This document shows, in pieces, positions 52,286 to 62,710 of a stretch of DNA of 64,000 nucleotides; the stretch's first letter is position 1; every line of letters starts with the position of its first letter. The notes under the pieces were generated by a model. The model worked only from the letters and a program-made list of their open reading frames with translations, did not search any database and was not told the origin of the DNA. The DNA is taken from contig NZ_FOUS01000002.1 in NCBI RefSeq assembly GCF_900114915.1, positions 1-64,000 on the forward strand, in the 5' to 3' direction. Both the position numbers and the translations under genes were made by a program. This DNA comes from Bradyrhizobium sp. Rc3b (GTDB lineage: Bacteria; Pseudomonadota; Alphaproteobacteria; Rhizobiales; Xanthobacteraceae).

Positions 52286-53199
52286 CCGGCTTGAAATCAT
52301 TCCGTCGCGCGATGTTGCCGGGACTCGTGGCGCTGGCGCTGCTCGGCTCAGCATCGCAGGCGCAGCAATCCTTCAAGACGCCGGAAGATGCAGCGGCCGC
52401 GCTTGCCGCCGCGGTCAAGAACGGACCAGACGATATCCTGAAAGTGCTGGGCCGCGCCGCAGACGACATCGTCTCGTCCGGCGACGAGATCGCCGACAAC
52501 GACATCCGCCAGCGCTTCACGTCGATGTATGACGCCAAGCACGGCATCAAGGCGGAGGGCAACAAGACGGCGACCCTGATGCTGGGGCCCGATGACTTCC
52601 CGTTCCCGATTCCGCTGGTCAATACCAAGGCCGGCTGGGAGTTCGACACCGACGAGGGACGCATCGAGGTGCTGCGCCGTCGCATCGGCCGTAACGAGCT
52701 CGACGCGATCCAGACCGCGCTCGCCTTTGTCGACGCGCAGAACGAATACGCCGACAAGGACCGCGGTGAGGGCGCCGGCGTCTATGCGCAGCGCATCGTC
52801 TCATCGCCCGGCAAGAAGGACGGCTTGTTCTGGCGCGACGACAGCGACCCGAGCCCGCTTGGCGCGCTGGCGGCCGAGGCCTCGAAGGAGGGCTATCGCG
52901 CGGGCGACGTCGGACCTGCGCCCTATCACGGCTACTATTTCCGCATCCTCAAGGGGCAGGGGCGCGATGCGCCCGGCGGCGCGCTCGACTATGTGGTCAA
53001 GGGCAAGATGATTGGTGGTTTCGCCCTGATCGCGTGGCCCGCGGAGTACGGCAATTCGGGCATCATGACCTTCCTGGTCAATCACGCCGGCACCGTCTAC
53101 CAGAAGGATCTCGGCAAGCGCACGGCGTTTGTCGCCGAGCGCACCACGCTGTTCGATCCCGATGAGACTTGGAAGAAGGTCGATGCCGCAAAACCCTGA
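52282..53199 (+). CDS. Exported DUF2950 protein
   Basis: 305 residues from ATG 52282, overlapping the DUF3300 stop (ATGA). Signal peptide 1-27. The DUF2950 pattern is clear: FKTPEDAAAALAAAVKNG, GWEFDTDEGRIEVLRRRIGRNELDAIQTALAFVDAQNEYA, YAQRIVSSPGKKDGLFW, PYHGYYFRILKGQG, WPAEYGNSGIMTFLVNHAGTVYQKDLG. Function is not established. DUF2950 and DUF3300 genes are commonly neighbours, so the products likely act together in the envelope. Confidence 0.92.
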   Translation: MTGLKSFRRAMLPGLVALALLGSASQAQQSFKTPEDAAAALAAAVKNGPDDILKVLGRAADDIVSSGDEIADNDIRQRFTSMYDAKHGIKAEGNKTATLMLGPDDFPFPIPLVNTKAGWEFDTDEGRIEVLRRRIGRNELDAIQTALAFVDAQNEYADKDRGEGAGVYAQRIVSSPGKKDGLFWRDDSDPSPLGALAAEASKEGYRAGDVGPAPYHGYYFRILKGQGRDAPGGALDYVVKGKMIGGFALIAWPAEYGNSGIMTFLVNHAGTVYQKDLGKRTAFVAERTTLFDPDETWKKVDAAKP

Positions 53200-53653
53200 A
53201 TGGCGCATGTCCATGCGCCGGCGCAGGCTCGGCCTGATAGCGTTCCTCCTGTTGGCAATCGGACTGACCATGCCGGCGACGCCAGCCTTGGCGCAGGCGT
53301 CCGGTCACGTCAGAGCCAAGATCGTCAAGGCCGGCCTTCTGGTCGGCGGCGGCGCCGGAAATGGCGTGCTGACCTATCGTGGCAAGTCCTATCCGTTCAG
53401 GATCAGCGGCCTGAGTTTCGGCATCACGGTCGGCGCGACAGTCGGCCGGCTCGATGGCTGGGCCTCCGGGATCCGCGAGGTCGGCGACTTTGCCGGCACC
53501 TACAGTTCGGTCGGCGGTGGCTTTGCTCTGGTCGGCGGCGTCAGCGGCGCCCACCTCCGCAACGAAAAGGGCGTGACGATCGTGCTGCAGGGCCCCAAGG
53601 CGGGACTCGAGCTGGCGGCCAATATCAGTCAGATCACGATCTCTCTGCGATAG
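53183..53653 (+). CDS. Small exported Gly/Val-rich protein, paralogue of 43809-44243
   Basis: 156 residues from ATG 53183, chosen because AAGAAGG lies 5 bases upstream; ATG 53207 is also possible. The start lies inside the end of the DUF2950 gene (17-base overlap). Signal peptide to about residue 36. Mature part: KAGLLVGGGAGNGVLTYRGKSYPFRISGLSFGITVGATVG, GTYSSVGGGFALVGGVSGAHLRNEKG, PKAGLELAANISQITISL. It has the same motif order as the gene at 43809-44243, so both FixK-box operons end in a copy of this family. Confidence 0.78.
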   Translation: MPQNPEWRMSMRRRRLGLIAFLLLAIGLTMPATPALAQASGHVRAKIVKAGLLVGGGAGNGVLTYRGKSYPFRISGLSFGITVGATVGRLDGWASGIREVGDFAGTYSSVGGGFALVGGVSGAHLRNEKGVTIVLQGPKAGLELAANISQITISLR

Positions 53654-53794
53654 GACGACAATCGAGGAAGCCGGTTCTGCCGCAGCAACATCGTGGTAGC
53701 GGCGGCTCACAATCTGTTGAGGCATGGGACCATGTTCTCTGATGCTTGATCGTCCTTGGTCTCCCTCGATGACCAGTGACCGGACGCACGTTGT

Positions 53795-53830
53795 GGCGCC
53801 AGTTGGCAGCTCTACTGCGCAGTTGGCGCC
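53795..53830 (+). terminator. Weak hairpin between convergent units
   Basis: GGCGCCA / TGGCGCC arms separated by 22 bases, 6 bases before the 3' end of the minus-strand E3 gene. No T-run follows on either strand. It may contribute to ending the convergent transcripts; weakly supported. Confidence 0.25.
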
Positions 53831-53835
53831 TGTGC

Positions 53836-55236
53836 TTAGATATGAATCGCATGCCCTAGCGACTTCAGCGCAGCTTCGTGAAAGGCTTCGCTTTGGGTTG
53901 GATGCGCATGGATGGTCATGGCGATATCCTCCAGCCGCGCGCCCATCTCCAGCGCAAGTGTGAAGGCTGCCGAAAGCTCGGCGATGCCGGCGCCGACGCC
54001 CTGGATACCCAACAGGAGGTGGTTGTCGGCTCGCACGACCGTCCGGATGAAGCCGTCTTCCCGATCCAGCGTCAATGCGCGGCCGTTGGCCTTGAACGGG
54101 AAGAGGTCCGTCTTGACGTCGAATCCCCTGCTGCTCGCCTCGTTGGGTGACAGGCCGACCGTGACGAGCTCGGGGTCAGTGAAGCAGATCGCCGGGATCG
54201 AAACCCGGTCCCAGGCGCGACGGCGGCCGGCAACGATCTCGGCTACCATCTCGCCTTGCGCCATGGCGCGATGCGCCAGCATCGGCTCTCCCGTGACGTC
54301 TCCGATCGCGCAGATGCCATGCATCGAGGTGCGACATCGGTCGTCAATTCGAATGAATGGTCCGTCCATATCGAGATCGAGCTGCTCGAGGCCAAAGCCA
54401 CTCGTCACGGGTCTGCGGCCGACCGTAACAAGAATCTTGTCGGCTGCGAGCGAAGCCTGCTCACCATTGGCGGTCTCGATCGCCAGCGCCGTGCCATTGG
54501 CTTCGAGTGCTTTCACCCTTGCGTCGGTCAGAACCGTGGCGCCGAGCGCAGTCAGGCGCCTTGCGACGGGCTCGCTCAAATCGCGATCATATTGCGGGAG
54601 AATGCGTGGCGCGGCCTCGACGACCGTGACGGCCGTGCCGATTTTCGCGAATGCAGTACCGAGCTCGAGACCGATGTACCCGCCGCCGACCACGACAAGC
54701 GTCTTCGGGATTTCGGTGAGCGCTAATGCCTCGGTCGAAGAGATCACCCGCCCGCCGAAGGGGAGAAACGGCAGGGCGACCGGCTCGGAGCCTGCCGCAA
54801 TCACCACCGTTTCGGCATGGATCACCTGCCGGCCGGATTGCGTTTCGACCTCGACGGTCTTGCCGTCGCGGAAGCGAGCGTAGCCGGCCACGAGCCTGAC
54901 ACCGGCCCTTCTCAAGAGACCAGCCACACCGCCGTTCAGACGTCGGACGATATTGTCCTTCCAGGCGATGGTCTTGGCGAAGTCGAGAGACGGCTTCGCG
55001 GTGGTGATGCCCAGTGCGCTCTCGCCCGCCGCGGCGCGCGCAATGGTTTCATACTCACCGGCCGCATGGATCAAGGCCTTGGAAGGAATGCAGCCGACAT
55101 TGAGGCAGGTTCCACCCGGCTTCTCGGCCTCGACGATGATCGTATCGATGCCGAGCTGGCCGGCACGGATCGCGCAGGTGTAGCCGCCGGGGCCCGCGCC
55201 GATGACAAGGAGCTTGCAGGTGATTTCGGTCATCAT
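53836..55236 (-). CDS. lpdV: Dihydrolipoyl dehydrogenase (E3 of branched-chain keto-acid dehydrogenase)
   Basis: 466 residues from ATG 55236 (ATG 55233 also possible). FAD site LVIGAGPGGYTCAIRAGQLG, redox pair CLNVGC in GGTCLNVGCIPSKAL, NAD site VVVGGGYIGLELGTAFAKIG, the second FAD motif GICAIGDVTGEPMLAHRA and the C-terminal HAHPTQSE with the active-site His-Glu pair. It reoxidises dihydrolipoamide of the E2 protein, making NADH. It is the last gene of the bkd operon; its start lies 2 bases from the E2 stop. Confidence 0.93.
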   Translation of the reverse strand: MMTEITCKLLVIGAGPGGYTCAIRAGQLGIDTIIVEAEKPGGTCLNVGCIPSKALIHAAGEYETIARAAAGESALGITTAKPSLDFAKTIAWKDNIVRRLNGGVAGLLRRAGVRLVAGYARFRDGKTVEVETQSGRQVIHAETVVIAAGSEPVALPFLPFGGRVISSTEALALTEIPKTLVVVGGGYIGLELGTAFAKIGTAVTVVEAAPRILPQYDRDLSEPVARRLTALGATVLTDARVKALEANGTALAIETANGEQASLAADKILVTVGRRPVTSGFGLEQLDLDMDGPFIRIDDRCRTSMHGICAIGDVTGEPMLAHRAMAQGEMVAEIVAGRRRAWDRVSIPAICFTDPELVTVGLSPNEASSRGFDVKTDLFPFKANGRALTLDREDGFIRTVVRADNHLLLGIQGVGAGIAELSAAFTLALEMGARLEDIAMTIHAHPTQSEAFHEAALKSLGHAIHI

Positions 55237-55237
55237 C

Positions 55238-56509
55238 CTACCCGTCAATGAAGATCATGGCGGGTGTCTCCAATTGTGTCTTGATCCGCTGCACGAACTG
55301 GGCTGCATCGAACCCATCGATGACCCGGTGGTCGAAGCTGGACGACAGGTTCATCATCTGACGCGGCACGAAGGCGGCGCCATCCCAATGCGGACGGATC
55401 GCGATACGGTTGACGCCGATGATCGCGACCTCCGGATGATTGATGATGGGCGTCGTCGCGAGCCCGCCCAGCGCGCCGAGCGATGTGATGGTGATGGTCG
55501 AGCCGGTGAGCTCGTCGCGGGTGGCGCTGCCGTTCCGAGCCGCTTCCGCGAGCCGTGCCACCTCGGCGGCGCAACTCCAGAGGTCGCGCGCTTCCGCATG
55601 CCGGACGACGGGGACCACGAGGCCGGCCGGCGTTTGCGTGGCGATCCCGATATGAACGCCTGCGTGCTGGTGAACGATCCCGGCCTCGTCGTCGAAATGG
55701 GCATTGAGATGCTGTTGCTCGGCGATCGCGCGCACCATGGCGCGCATCAGGAACGGCAACATTGTCAGTTTGAGTCTACCCGGCTGCTTCTGGCTGTTGA
55801 GCTTCGCGCGCAAATCCTCGAGCGCGGTGACATCGACCTCTTCGACATAAGTGATGTGCGGAATGCGCGAGCTCGCAACGGACATCTTCTCGGCGATCTT
55901 GCGTCGCAAGCCGACGATCTTGATGTCGGTGACCGCGGTTTGCGTTGGATACGGCGTCGCCGTCGTTCCGGTGCGGCCGCGCGCGAGATGGGCGTCGAGA
56001 TCATCATGGGTGATCCGCCCGGCGGGACCCGTGCCGCGGATCTGACGCAAGTCGACGCCTGCCTCCCGCGCGCGGAGCCGAACCGCGGGGGCGGCGAGAG
56101 GCCGATCGCCTGCGTGGTGGGGTGGCGCCGCAGAGGGCTGCGACTTCAGCATGTTGGGCGGCTCGCGCGCTATGCGCGGGGCGCTTGCGGCAACGTCAGG
56201 CTTTTTGGCCAAAGTGCTTGCCGTGGACGAGGCCGACTTCACTGCCTCCGCCGCTGGCGCGCTTTTGCCGTCTACCTCCAGCCGAACAAAGTCCGAGCCG
56301 ATGGCGAGAACGTCGCCCACACTGCCGGCGAGCCAGATGACCCGTCCGTCCGTCGGCGAGGGAATCTCCACCGTCGCCTTGTCGGTCATGACGGCACCGA
56401 GCACGGCGTCTTCGCGCACGATATCGCCGACCTTCACGTGCCATTCCACCAGCTCTGCTTCCGCAATGCCTTCGCCGACGTCGGGCAGCCTGACCACGCG
56501 CTCGGCCAT
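55238..56509 (-). CDS. bkdB: Branched-chain keto-acid dehydrogenase E2 (lipoyl acyltransferase)
   Basis: 423 residues. One lipoyl domain (1-80) with lipoyl-lysine K44 in MTDKATVEIP, a linker, a peripheral-subunit-binding domain (about 138-176: APAVRLRAREAGVDLRQIRGTGPAGRITHDDL), and the catalytic domain ending SSSFDHRVIDGFDAAQF with H394 and D398. It transfers the branched acyl group to CoA. It lies between E1 beta (1 base upstream) and E3. Confidence 0.94.
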   Translation of the reverse strand: MAERVVRLPDVGEGIAEAELVEWHVKVGDIVREDAVLGAVMTDKATVEIPSPTDGRVIWLAGSVGDVLAIGSDFVRLEVDGKSAPAAEAVKSASSTASTLAKKPDVAASAPRIAREPPNMLKSQPSAAPPHHAGDRPLAAPAVRLRAREAGVDLRQIRGTGPAGRITHDDLDAHLARGRTGTTATPYPTQTAVTDIKIVGLRRKIAEKMSVASSRIPHITYVEEVDVTALEDLRAKLNSQKQPGRLKLTMLPFLMRAMVRAIAEQQHLNAHFDDEAGIVHQHAGVHIGIATQTPAGLVVPVVRHAEARDLWSCAAEVARLAEAARNGSATRDELTGSTITITSLGALGGLATTPIINHPEVAIIGVNRIAIRPHWDGAAFVPRQMMNLSSSFDHRVIDGFDAAQFVQRIKTQLETPAMIFIDG

Positions 56510-56510
56510 C

Positions 56511-57524
56511 TCAAGCCTCCAGCGTTTCGATCAATGCGCGGCCGACACGCGCAGGGCCCGGAAAGTAGTCCCATTCCTGCGCATGCGGGTAGGGCGTGTC
56601 CCATCCGGCGACACGCACGATCGGGGATTCCAGATGATAGAAGCATCGTGTCTGGACCAATGCGCAGAGCTCAGCACCGAAGCCAGAGGTGAGCGTCGCC
56701 TCGTGCACGATGACGCAGCGTCCGGTCTTCTTGACCGAGGCTTCGATGGTGTCGAGATCGAGAGGCAGCAGCGAGCGAAGATCGATGATCTCGGCATCGA
56801 TGCCGGATTCGGTCGCGGCGGTCTCGGCGACGTGCACCATCGTCCCGTAGGCGAGGATGGTGACGGCCTCACCCGGCCTGCGGATCGCGGCGCTGCCGAG
56901 CGGAATTGCAAAATGTCCGTCGTCGACTTCGCCGAGATCATGCTTCGACCACGGCGTTACCGGCCGGTCGTGATGACCGTCGAATGGACCGTTATAGAGC
57001 CGCTTCGGTTCGAGGAAGATCACGGGATCGGGATCCTCGATCGCAGAGATCAGTAAGCCCTTGGCGTCGCGTGGGTTCGACGGCACGACCGTCTTGATAC
57101 CGCAGACATGCGTGAACAGAGCTTCCGGGCTCTGGCTGTGTGTCTGGCCGCCAAAAATGCCGCCGCCGGTCGGCATGCGCACCACGAGCGGGCAGGTGAA
57201 TTGACCGTTGGAGCGATAGCGCAACCGCGCAGCCTCGGAGACGATCTGGTCGTAAGCCGGATACATGTAGTCGGCGAACTGTATTTCGACACAGGGTTTC
57301 AGGCCGTAAGCCGCCATGCCCACTGCGATGCCGACGATACCGAGCTCGCTGATCGGGGTATCGAAGCAACGGCTCGTTCCGTATTTCGCTTGCAGGCCCT
57401 GGCTGGCGCGAAACACGCCCCCGAAATAGCCGACGTCCTCGCCGAACACGACGACGTCGTCATCGCGCGACATCATCACATCCATGGCCTCGCGAATCGC
57501 CTCGATCATGGTTTTGCGCGGCAT
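56511..57524 (-). CDS. bkdA2: Branched-chain keto-acid dehydrogenase E1 beta subunit
   Basis: 337 residues, typical length. Family segments: MIEAIREAMDVMMSRDDDVVVFGEDVGYFGGVFRAS, CFDTPISELGIVGIAVGMAAYGLKPCVEIQFADYMYPAYDQIVSEAARLRYRSNGQFT, MPTGGGIFGGQTHSQSPEALF, and the C-terminal transketolase-type domain (VTILAYGTMVHVAETAA, VIVHEATLTSGFGAELCALV). With E1 alpha it forms the thiamine-diphosphate enzyme that decarboxylates keto-acids from Val, Leu and Ile. It lies 3 bases after the alpha gene. Confidence 0.95.
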   Translation of the reverse strand: MPRKTMIEAIREAMDVMMSRDDDVVVFGEDVGYFGGVFRASQGLQAKYGTSRCFDTPISELGIVGIAVGMAAYGLKPCVEIQFADYMYPAYDQIVSEAARLRYRSNGQFTCPLVVRMPTGGGIFGGQTHSQSPEALFTHVCGIKTVVPSNPRDAKGLLISAIEDPDPVIFLEPKRLYNGPFDGHHDRPVTPWSKHDLGEVDDGHFAIPLGSAAIRRPGEAVTILAYGTMVHVAETAATESGIDAEIIDLRSLLPLDLDTIEASVKKTGRCVIVHEATLTSGFGAELCALVQTRCFYHLESPIVRVAGWDTPYPHAQEWDYFPGPARVGRALIETLEA

Positions 57525-57527
57525 CGC

Positions 57528-59086
<1,559 letters not shown>

Positions 59087-59182
59087 AAGCCAGGATTGTC
59101 GTTCTTTTGAACTGGGTATAGTCTACAAATGCGGTAAGAATTTTCCAAATATGAATAGCAAAGCGAGAATAGGATTCTTGGT

Positions 59183-59695
59183 ATGGCATCGACCGGACGT
59201 GCCAGAGGACCCGTCAAAGCTCCGCGCAAGGATGCACTTCGGCTCGACGAGGTCGACCGCAAGATCCTGCGTGCCTTGCAGCAGGATGCGCGCCTGACGA
59301 CGGCGCAACTCGCCGACAGAATCGGGCTCTCCACCACGCCATGCTGGAACAGGCTGAAGCGTTTGGAGACGCAGGGCTATATCGATGGCTACGTCGCGCT
59401 GCTCAATCAGGACAAGCTTGGCCTGCCCGAAACGGTCATCATAGAGCTGACGCTCGACCGCCACGACGAGGAGATGCTCGAGCGCTTTGGCCAATTGCTT
59501 ACGAATTTGCCGGAGGTGATCGAGGCCTATCTCACCACCGGCGATTACGATTACATCGTGAAGGTCGCGGTCGAAAGCACCGCCGGCTATGAACGCTTCC
59601 TGCGCGAAAAGCTCTATCGCATCCCTGGCATCCGCCACAGCCGGTCGTCGTTTGCGCTGCGCTGCCTGAAGAAGCTGACCTCGGTCCAGGTCTAG
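59183..59695 (+). CDS. bkdR: Lrp/AsnC-family regulator, probable bkd activator
   Basis: 170 residues from ATG 59183. N-terminal helix-turn-helix at about 22-62 (LDEVDRKILRALQQDARLTTAQLADRIGLSTTPCWNRLKRLETQGYI) and a C-terminal AsnC/RAM ligand domain (about 80-160: VIIELTLDRHDEEMLERFGQLL, EVIEAYLTTGDYDYIVKVAV, IPGIRHSRSSFALRCLK). It is divergent from the bkd operon across an A/T-rich gap of 96 bases, the arrangement known for bkdR, where Lrp-type proteins activate bkd with branched-chain amino acids. Confidence 0.9.
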   Translation: MASTGRARGPVKAPRKDALRLDEVDRKILRALQQDARLTTAQLADRIGLSTTPCWNRLKRLETQGYIDGYVALLNQDKLGLPETVIIELTLDRHDEEMLERFGQLLTNLPEVIEAYLTTGDYDYIVKVAVESTAGYERFLREKLYRIPGIRHSRSSFALRCLKKLTSVQV

Positions 59696-59745
59696 TAAGG
59701 GATCAGGCACTCCGTCGCGCCTAATCGCTTCTGACGTTGAGTCCC

Positions 59746-59770
59746 CCCATACCCCAAGTTGGGGCATGGG
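59746..59770 (+). terminator. Hairpin between convergent bkdR and MFS genes
   Basis: CCCATACCCC / GGGGCATGGG arms (9 of 10 pair) around AAGTT, 51 bases after the bkdR stop and 33 bases beyond the MFS 3' end. There is no long T-run; the symmetrical form could stop transcription from both sides. Confidence 0.5.
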
Positions 59771-59802
59771 CCTCGCATTTGCTCCGGCGATGCTGGAAAG
59801 GC

Positions 59803-61134
59803 TTACCGCCCCGGCTCGGCGAACTCGTGCTTGCTCTCGTGCCCGCCGACGAAGACCAGGATGCCGGCGATCAAGGGCAGAATCGCGAGCACGAGCAGCC
59901 CTGTCGAGGTTTGCCCTGTCGCTTCCTTGACCCAGCCGATCAGATAAGGACCGCCAAAGCCGGCGAGATTGCCGATCGAGTTGATCAGTGCGATCGCGCC
60001 GGCCGCCGCCGTTCCCGAAAGCCAGGCTGTCGGCAGGGTCCAGAACACTCCAAAGCAGCAGAATACGCCGACAGCAGCCACCGTCAGCGCCACCATCGTC
60101 ATGGTGGGATCGGTGAGATAGGAGGAAACGGCGAGCGCAATTGCGGTCAGGATCAGCGGCGCGCCGACATGCATCACGCGCTCACGGGTGGCATCCGAAT
60201 GCCGCGCCCACAGGATCATCGCGATGGTGCCGAACAGATACGGGATCGCGGTGACGAAGCCGGTCTGGGCGTTGGTCAACCCGAACGCCTTGACGATCTG
60301 CGGCAGCCAGAACTGCATGCCGTAGAGAGCGCCGACGAAGCCGAAATAGATCGCGCTCAGCGCGATCACCTTTGGCGAGGACAGCGCTTCGCCGAGCGAC
60401 AGGTGCTTGACCGCCTTCTTGGCCGCAACCTCAGAATCGAGCTTGGCCTTGAGCCAAGCCCTCTGTTCGACCGAGAGCCAATCCGCCTTCTCCGGCCGGT
60501 CGGTGAGATAGAACCAGGTGACGATGCCGAGCAGCACCGATGGAAGGCCCTCGATGATGAAGAGCCAATGCCAGCCCTTCAATCCCATGAGGCCGTCGAG
60601 CCCGAGCAGCAGGCCTGAGATCGGCGCGCCGATCACGGTGGACACGGGGACTGCGATGGCAAAAGCTGCGATGAAGCGGCCGCGGTACTCGGCCGGGTAC
60701 CAATAGGTGAGATAGAGGATGATGCCCGGGAAGAAACCGGCCTCGGCGACCCCGAGCAGAAAGCGCAGAACATAGAAGCTGGTCTCGCCGCTGACCGTCG
60801 CCATCAGCGCCGAGATGATGCCCCAGGTCACCATGATACGGGCGATCCAGCGGCTGGCGCCGAACTTCTCCAGCGCGAGATTGCTCGGCACCTCGAAGAT
60901 GAAATAGCCGATGAAGAAGATGCCGGCGCCCCAAGCGAACACCAGCGGCGAGAATTTCAGATCCGCATTCATGGTCAGCGCGGCAAAGCCGAGATTGACG
61001 CGGTCGAGATAGGAGAAGAAGTAGGCCAGCACCAGGAACGGGATCAAACGCCAAGAGATGGCGCGAATGGTCGAGGTCTCGATCTCCGACTTGGCGGCGC
61101 GGGCGGCACCGGCATAGGTGGTGGTCTGACTCAT
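59803..61134 (-). CDS. MFS transporter, anion:cation symporter (ACS) type
   Basis: 443 residues from ATG 61134; longer in-frame starts are rejected because the first 64 residues would be low quality. About twelve membrane segments. Typical ACS features: RLIPFLVLAYFFSYLDRVNLGFAAL at the first segment, FEVPSNLALEKFGASRWIARIMVTWG, FLLGVAEAGFFPGIILYLTYWYPAEYRGR after segment 4, and a central cytoplasmic loop. Members carry carboxylates, phthalates or sugar acids; the substrate is not evident. It is not in the bkd operon. Confidence 0.9.
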   Translation of the reverse strand: MSQTTTYAGAARAAKSEIETSTIRAISWRLIPFLVLAYFFSYLDRVNLGFAALTMNADLKFSPLVFAWGAGIFFIGYFIFEVPSNLALEKFGASRWIARIMVTWGIISALMATVSGETSFYVLRFLLGVAEAGFFPGIILYLTYWYPAEYRGRFIAAFAIAVPVSTVIGAPISGLLLGLDGLMGLKGWHWLFIIEGLPSVLLGIVTWFYLTDRPEKADWLSVEQRAWLKAKLDSEVAAKKAVKHLSLGEALSSPKVIALSAIYFGFVGALYGMQFWLPQIVKAFGLTNAQTGFVTAIPYLFGTIAMILWARHSDATRERVMHVGAPLILTAIALAVSSYLTDPTMTMVALTVAAVGVFCCFGVFWTLPTAWLSGTAAAGAIALINSIGNLAGFGGPYLIGWVKEATGQTSTGLLVLAILPLIAGILVFVGGHESKHEFAEPGR

Positions 61135-61640
61135 CGTAGTTTCCCCGTCTGTCCGCCAAGTCGACTTGGCTTCGTTATGATTGCTACGTGTGGATCTAAT
61201 TCTCGGCGGAGTGCTGAAGCAATGCCGGCGTAGCACAGTAATTCTGAACGGGGTGTCAGTTTTTCTCACGGGCCGATGTCCGGATGACACTGCGGCCCTC
61301 GTTGGATCGTCGACGCCCGTCGGCATGACGGAAGTAATCCCGTGGGGTTTTCTGGCCCCAGGGGTAACGCCGGCAGATCAGAAAAACCAAACGGGGGGTC
61401 AGAAAAAGCGCCTTGCATGGCACCGGGAGACGCCGCTCATCTTGCGCCACCAAAAAGGAAGCCTGTCGCAAGCGAGGAAACGATGGTTGCAAGCGGCCCA
61501 TCCAGCGCAAGAGCACGGCTCGCACCGGTCTTCAGATCCGGTAACGCGCCATGGGGCGGTGCCCGCAACGTTGCGCCGAACAATGAGCCGTGCGGAGCAT
61601 CTGCGGATGCGGGCTCGGCTGTTGTCGCCGTGATCCGCGC
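61135..61640 (+). other. Gene-poor stretch with possible mobile-element debris
   Basis: 506 bases without an accepted gene. Two similar segments, ACGGGGTGTCAG (near 61249) and ACGGGGGGTCAG (near 61390), lie about 140 bases apart, and GGTTTTCTG ... CAGAAAAACC form an inverted pair near 61346-61390. These look like debris of a mobile element, but I cannot name it and see no transposase. The stretch leads into an ABC-ATPase remnant. Confidence 0.35.
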
Positions 61641-61772
61641 TCTTATCTGCCGGAAGTGCTCGCGCTCTCGGATCGGATCGCTGTCGCCAAGTGCGGGAAG
61701 ACCGCCGAGGAGATCCAGGCGACCGAGCAGCAGATCATGCACGCCGCCGTTCACCAGAGGCCTGCATGTGCG
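61641..61772 (+). pseudogene. C-terminal remnant of a sugar-ABC-transporter ATPase
   Basis: In one frame the DNA codes SYLPEVLALSDRIAVAKCGKTAEE followed by ATEQQIMHAAVH. This matches the last about 40 residues of RbsA/MglA/XylG-type ATPases (ELPEVLGLSDRI-like segment and the ATEEKIM-like end). No Walker motifs or other parts are found upstream in any frame. The frame runs on without a stop into the following dehydrogenase gene. It is best read as the leftover end of a deleted gene. Confidence 0.6.
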
Positions 61773-61781
61773 ATGAATGAG

Positions 61782-62675
61782 ATGACCATGCTGAGAGTCG
61801 GAATTATCGGCGTCGGCCTGATGGGCCATGGAATCGCGAAGAACGTCCTGGTGCGGGGCGGCTTTCCTCTGGCCTTCCTCGACCATCCGGGCAATCAGCC
61901 GGTGGCCGATCTCATCGGGCTCGGGGCGTCGGCCTGCAAGTCTCCCGGCGACGTCGCGGACGCTTCGGATGTCATCATCCTCTGTGTGACGGGTTCCCCC
62001 CAGGTCGAAGCGATCCTCACCGGCACGACGGGCGTTCTATCTCGCCTCCGCAAAGGGACCATCATTGTCGACTGTTCGACGGCGCTGCCGGAATCGACGG
62101 TGCAAATGGCTGCCGCCGTCCGGGCCGCGGGTGGACACTTCCTCGATGCGCCCATGACGCGCACCGCCAGGCACGCGGAAGAGGGAACGCTGAACCTTCT
62201 GGTTGGCGGCGAGGAAGCCGATCTTCGCAGCGTCCGCGCAGTTCTTGCCTCTTTCACAGAGGGTGTGGAGCATGTCGGCCCGGTGGGTTTTGGCCATCGG
62301 CTCAAGCTGCTCCATAATTACGTGTCGATCGGATTCATGGCGCTGCTCGGCGAAGCTGCCGCACACGCTGCCGATGCGGGCATCGATCCGGCAATCTTCG
62401 TCGATGTTCTCGCCAAGGGCGGAGGGGCCGGCGTTGCGCTTCAGCGCATGGCCCCGGCAATTGCGATGGCCGACGCCGGCGCGGTCCCGTTCTTTATCGA
62501 TAATGCGCTAAAGGATATCTCCTACTACCAGACGATGGCGAGCAATTCCGGAGCATCCAAAGCGATCGCAGACGGTGTCGGCACTGCCATTGCGGCCGTG
62601 GTCGAGAGCGGCCACGGTCAAGCCTACATTTCCGACCTGGCTCGGCTCCTTCGGAAGACGAAACCAGCGGCCTAG
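61782..62675 (+). CDS. 3-hydroxyisobutyrate dehydrogenase-family oxidoreductase
   Basis: 297 residues from ATG 61782; ATG 61773 and ATG 61788 are equally in frame. NAD(P) site VGIIGVGLMGHGIAKN at the start, substrate-binding region DAPMTRTARHAEEGTLNLLVGG, catalytic lysine K175 in GHRLKLLHNYVS, and a C-terminal helical domain (KDISYYQTMASNSG). This beta-hydroxyacid dehydrogenase family oxidises 3-hydroxyisobutyrate, tartronate semialdehyde or relatives. A role in valine breakdown would fit the bkd genes nearby, but the exact substrate is not fixed. The aldehyde dehydrogenase follows after 35 bases. Confidence 0.88.
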   Translation: MTMLRVGIIGVGLMGHGIAKNVLVRGGFPLAFLDHPGNQPVADLIGLGASACKSPGDVADASDVIILCVTGSPQVEAILTGTTGVLSRLRKGTIIVDCSTALPESTVQMAAAVRAAGGHFLDAPMTRTARHAEEGTLNLLVGGEEADLRSVRAVLASFTEGVEHVGPVGFGHRLKLLHNYVSIGFMALLGEAAAHAADAGIDPAIFVDVLAKGGGAGVALQRMAPAIAMADAGAVPFFIDNALKDISYYQTMASNSGASKAIADGVGTAIAAVVESGHGQAYISDLARLLRKTKPAA

Positions 62676-62710
62676 AGAGAATGAGTGTTGAGACAGGGAA
62701 GACTGACCCA

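Noticed and set aside
50807..52354. 515-codon open frame on the minus strand
   Set aside because: It is antisense to the DUF3300 gene, is Ala/Thr/Ile-rich low complexity from the Gly-rich repeats, and has no recognisable domain.
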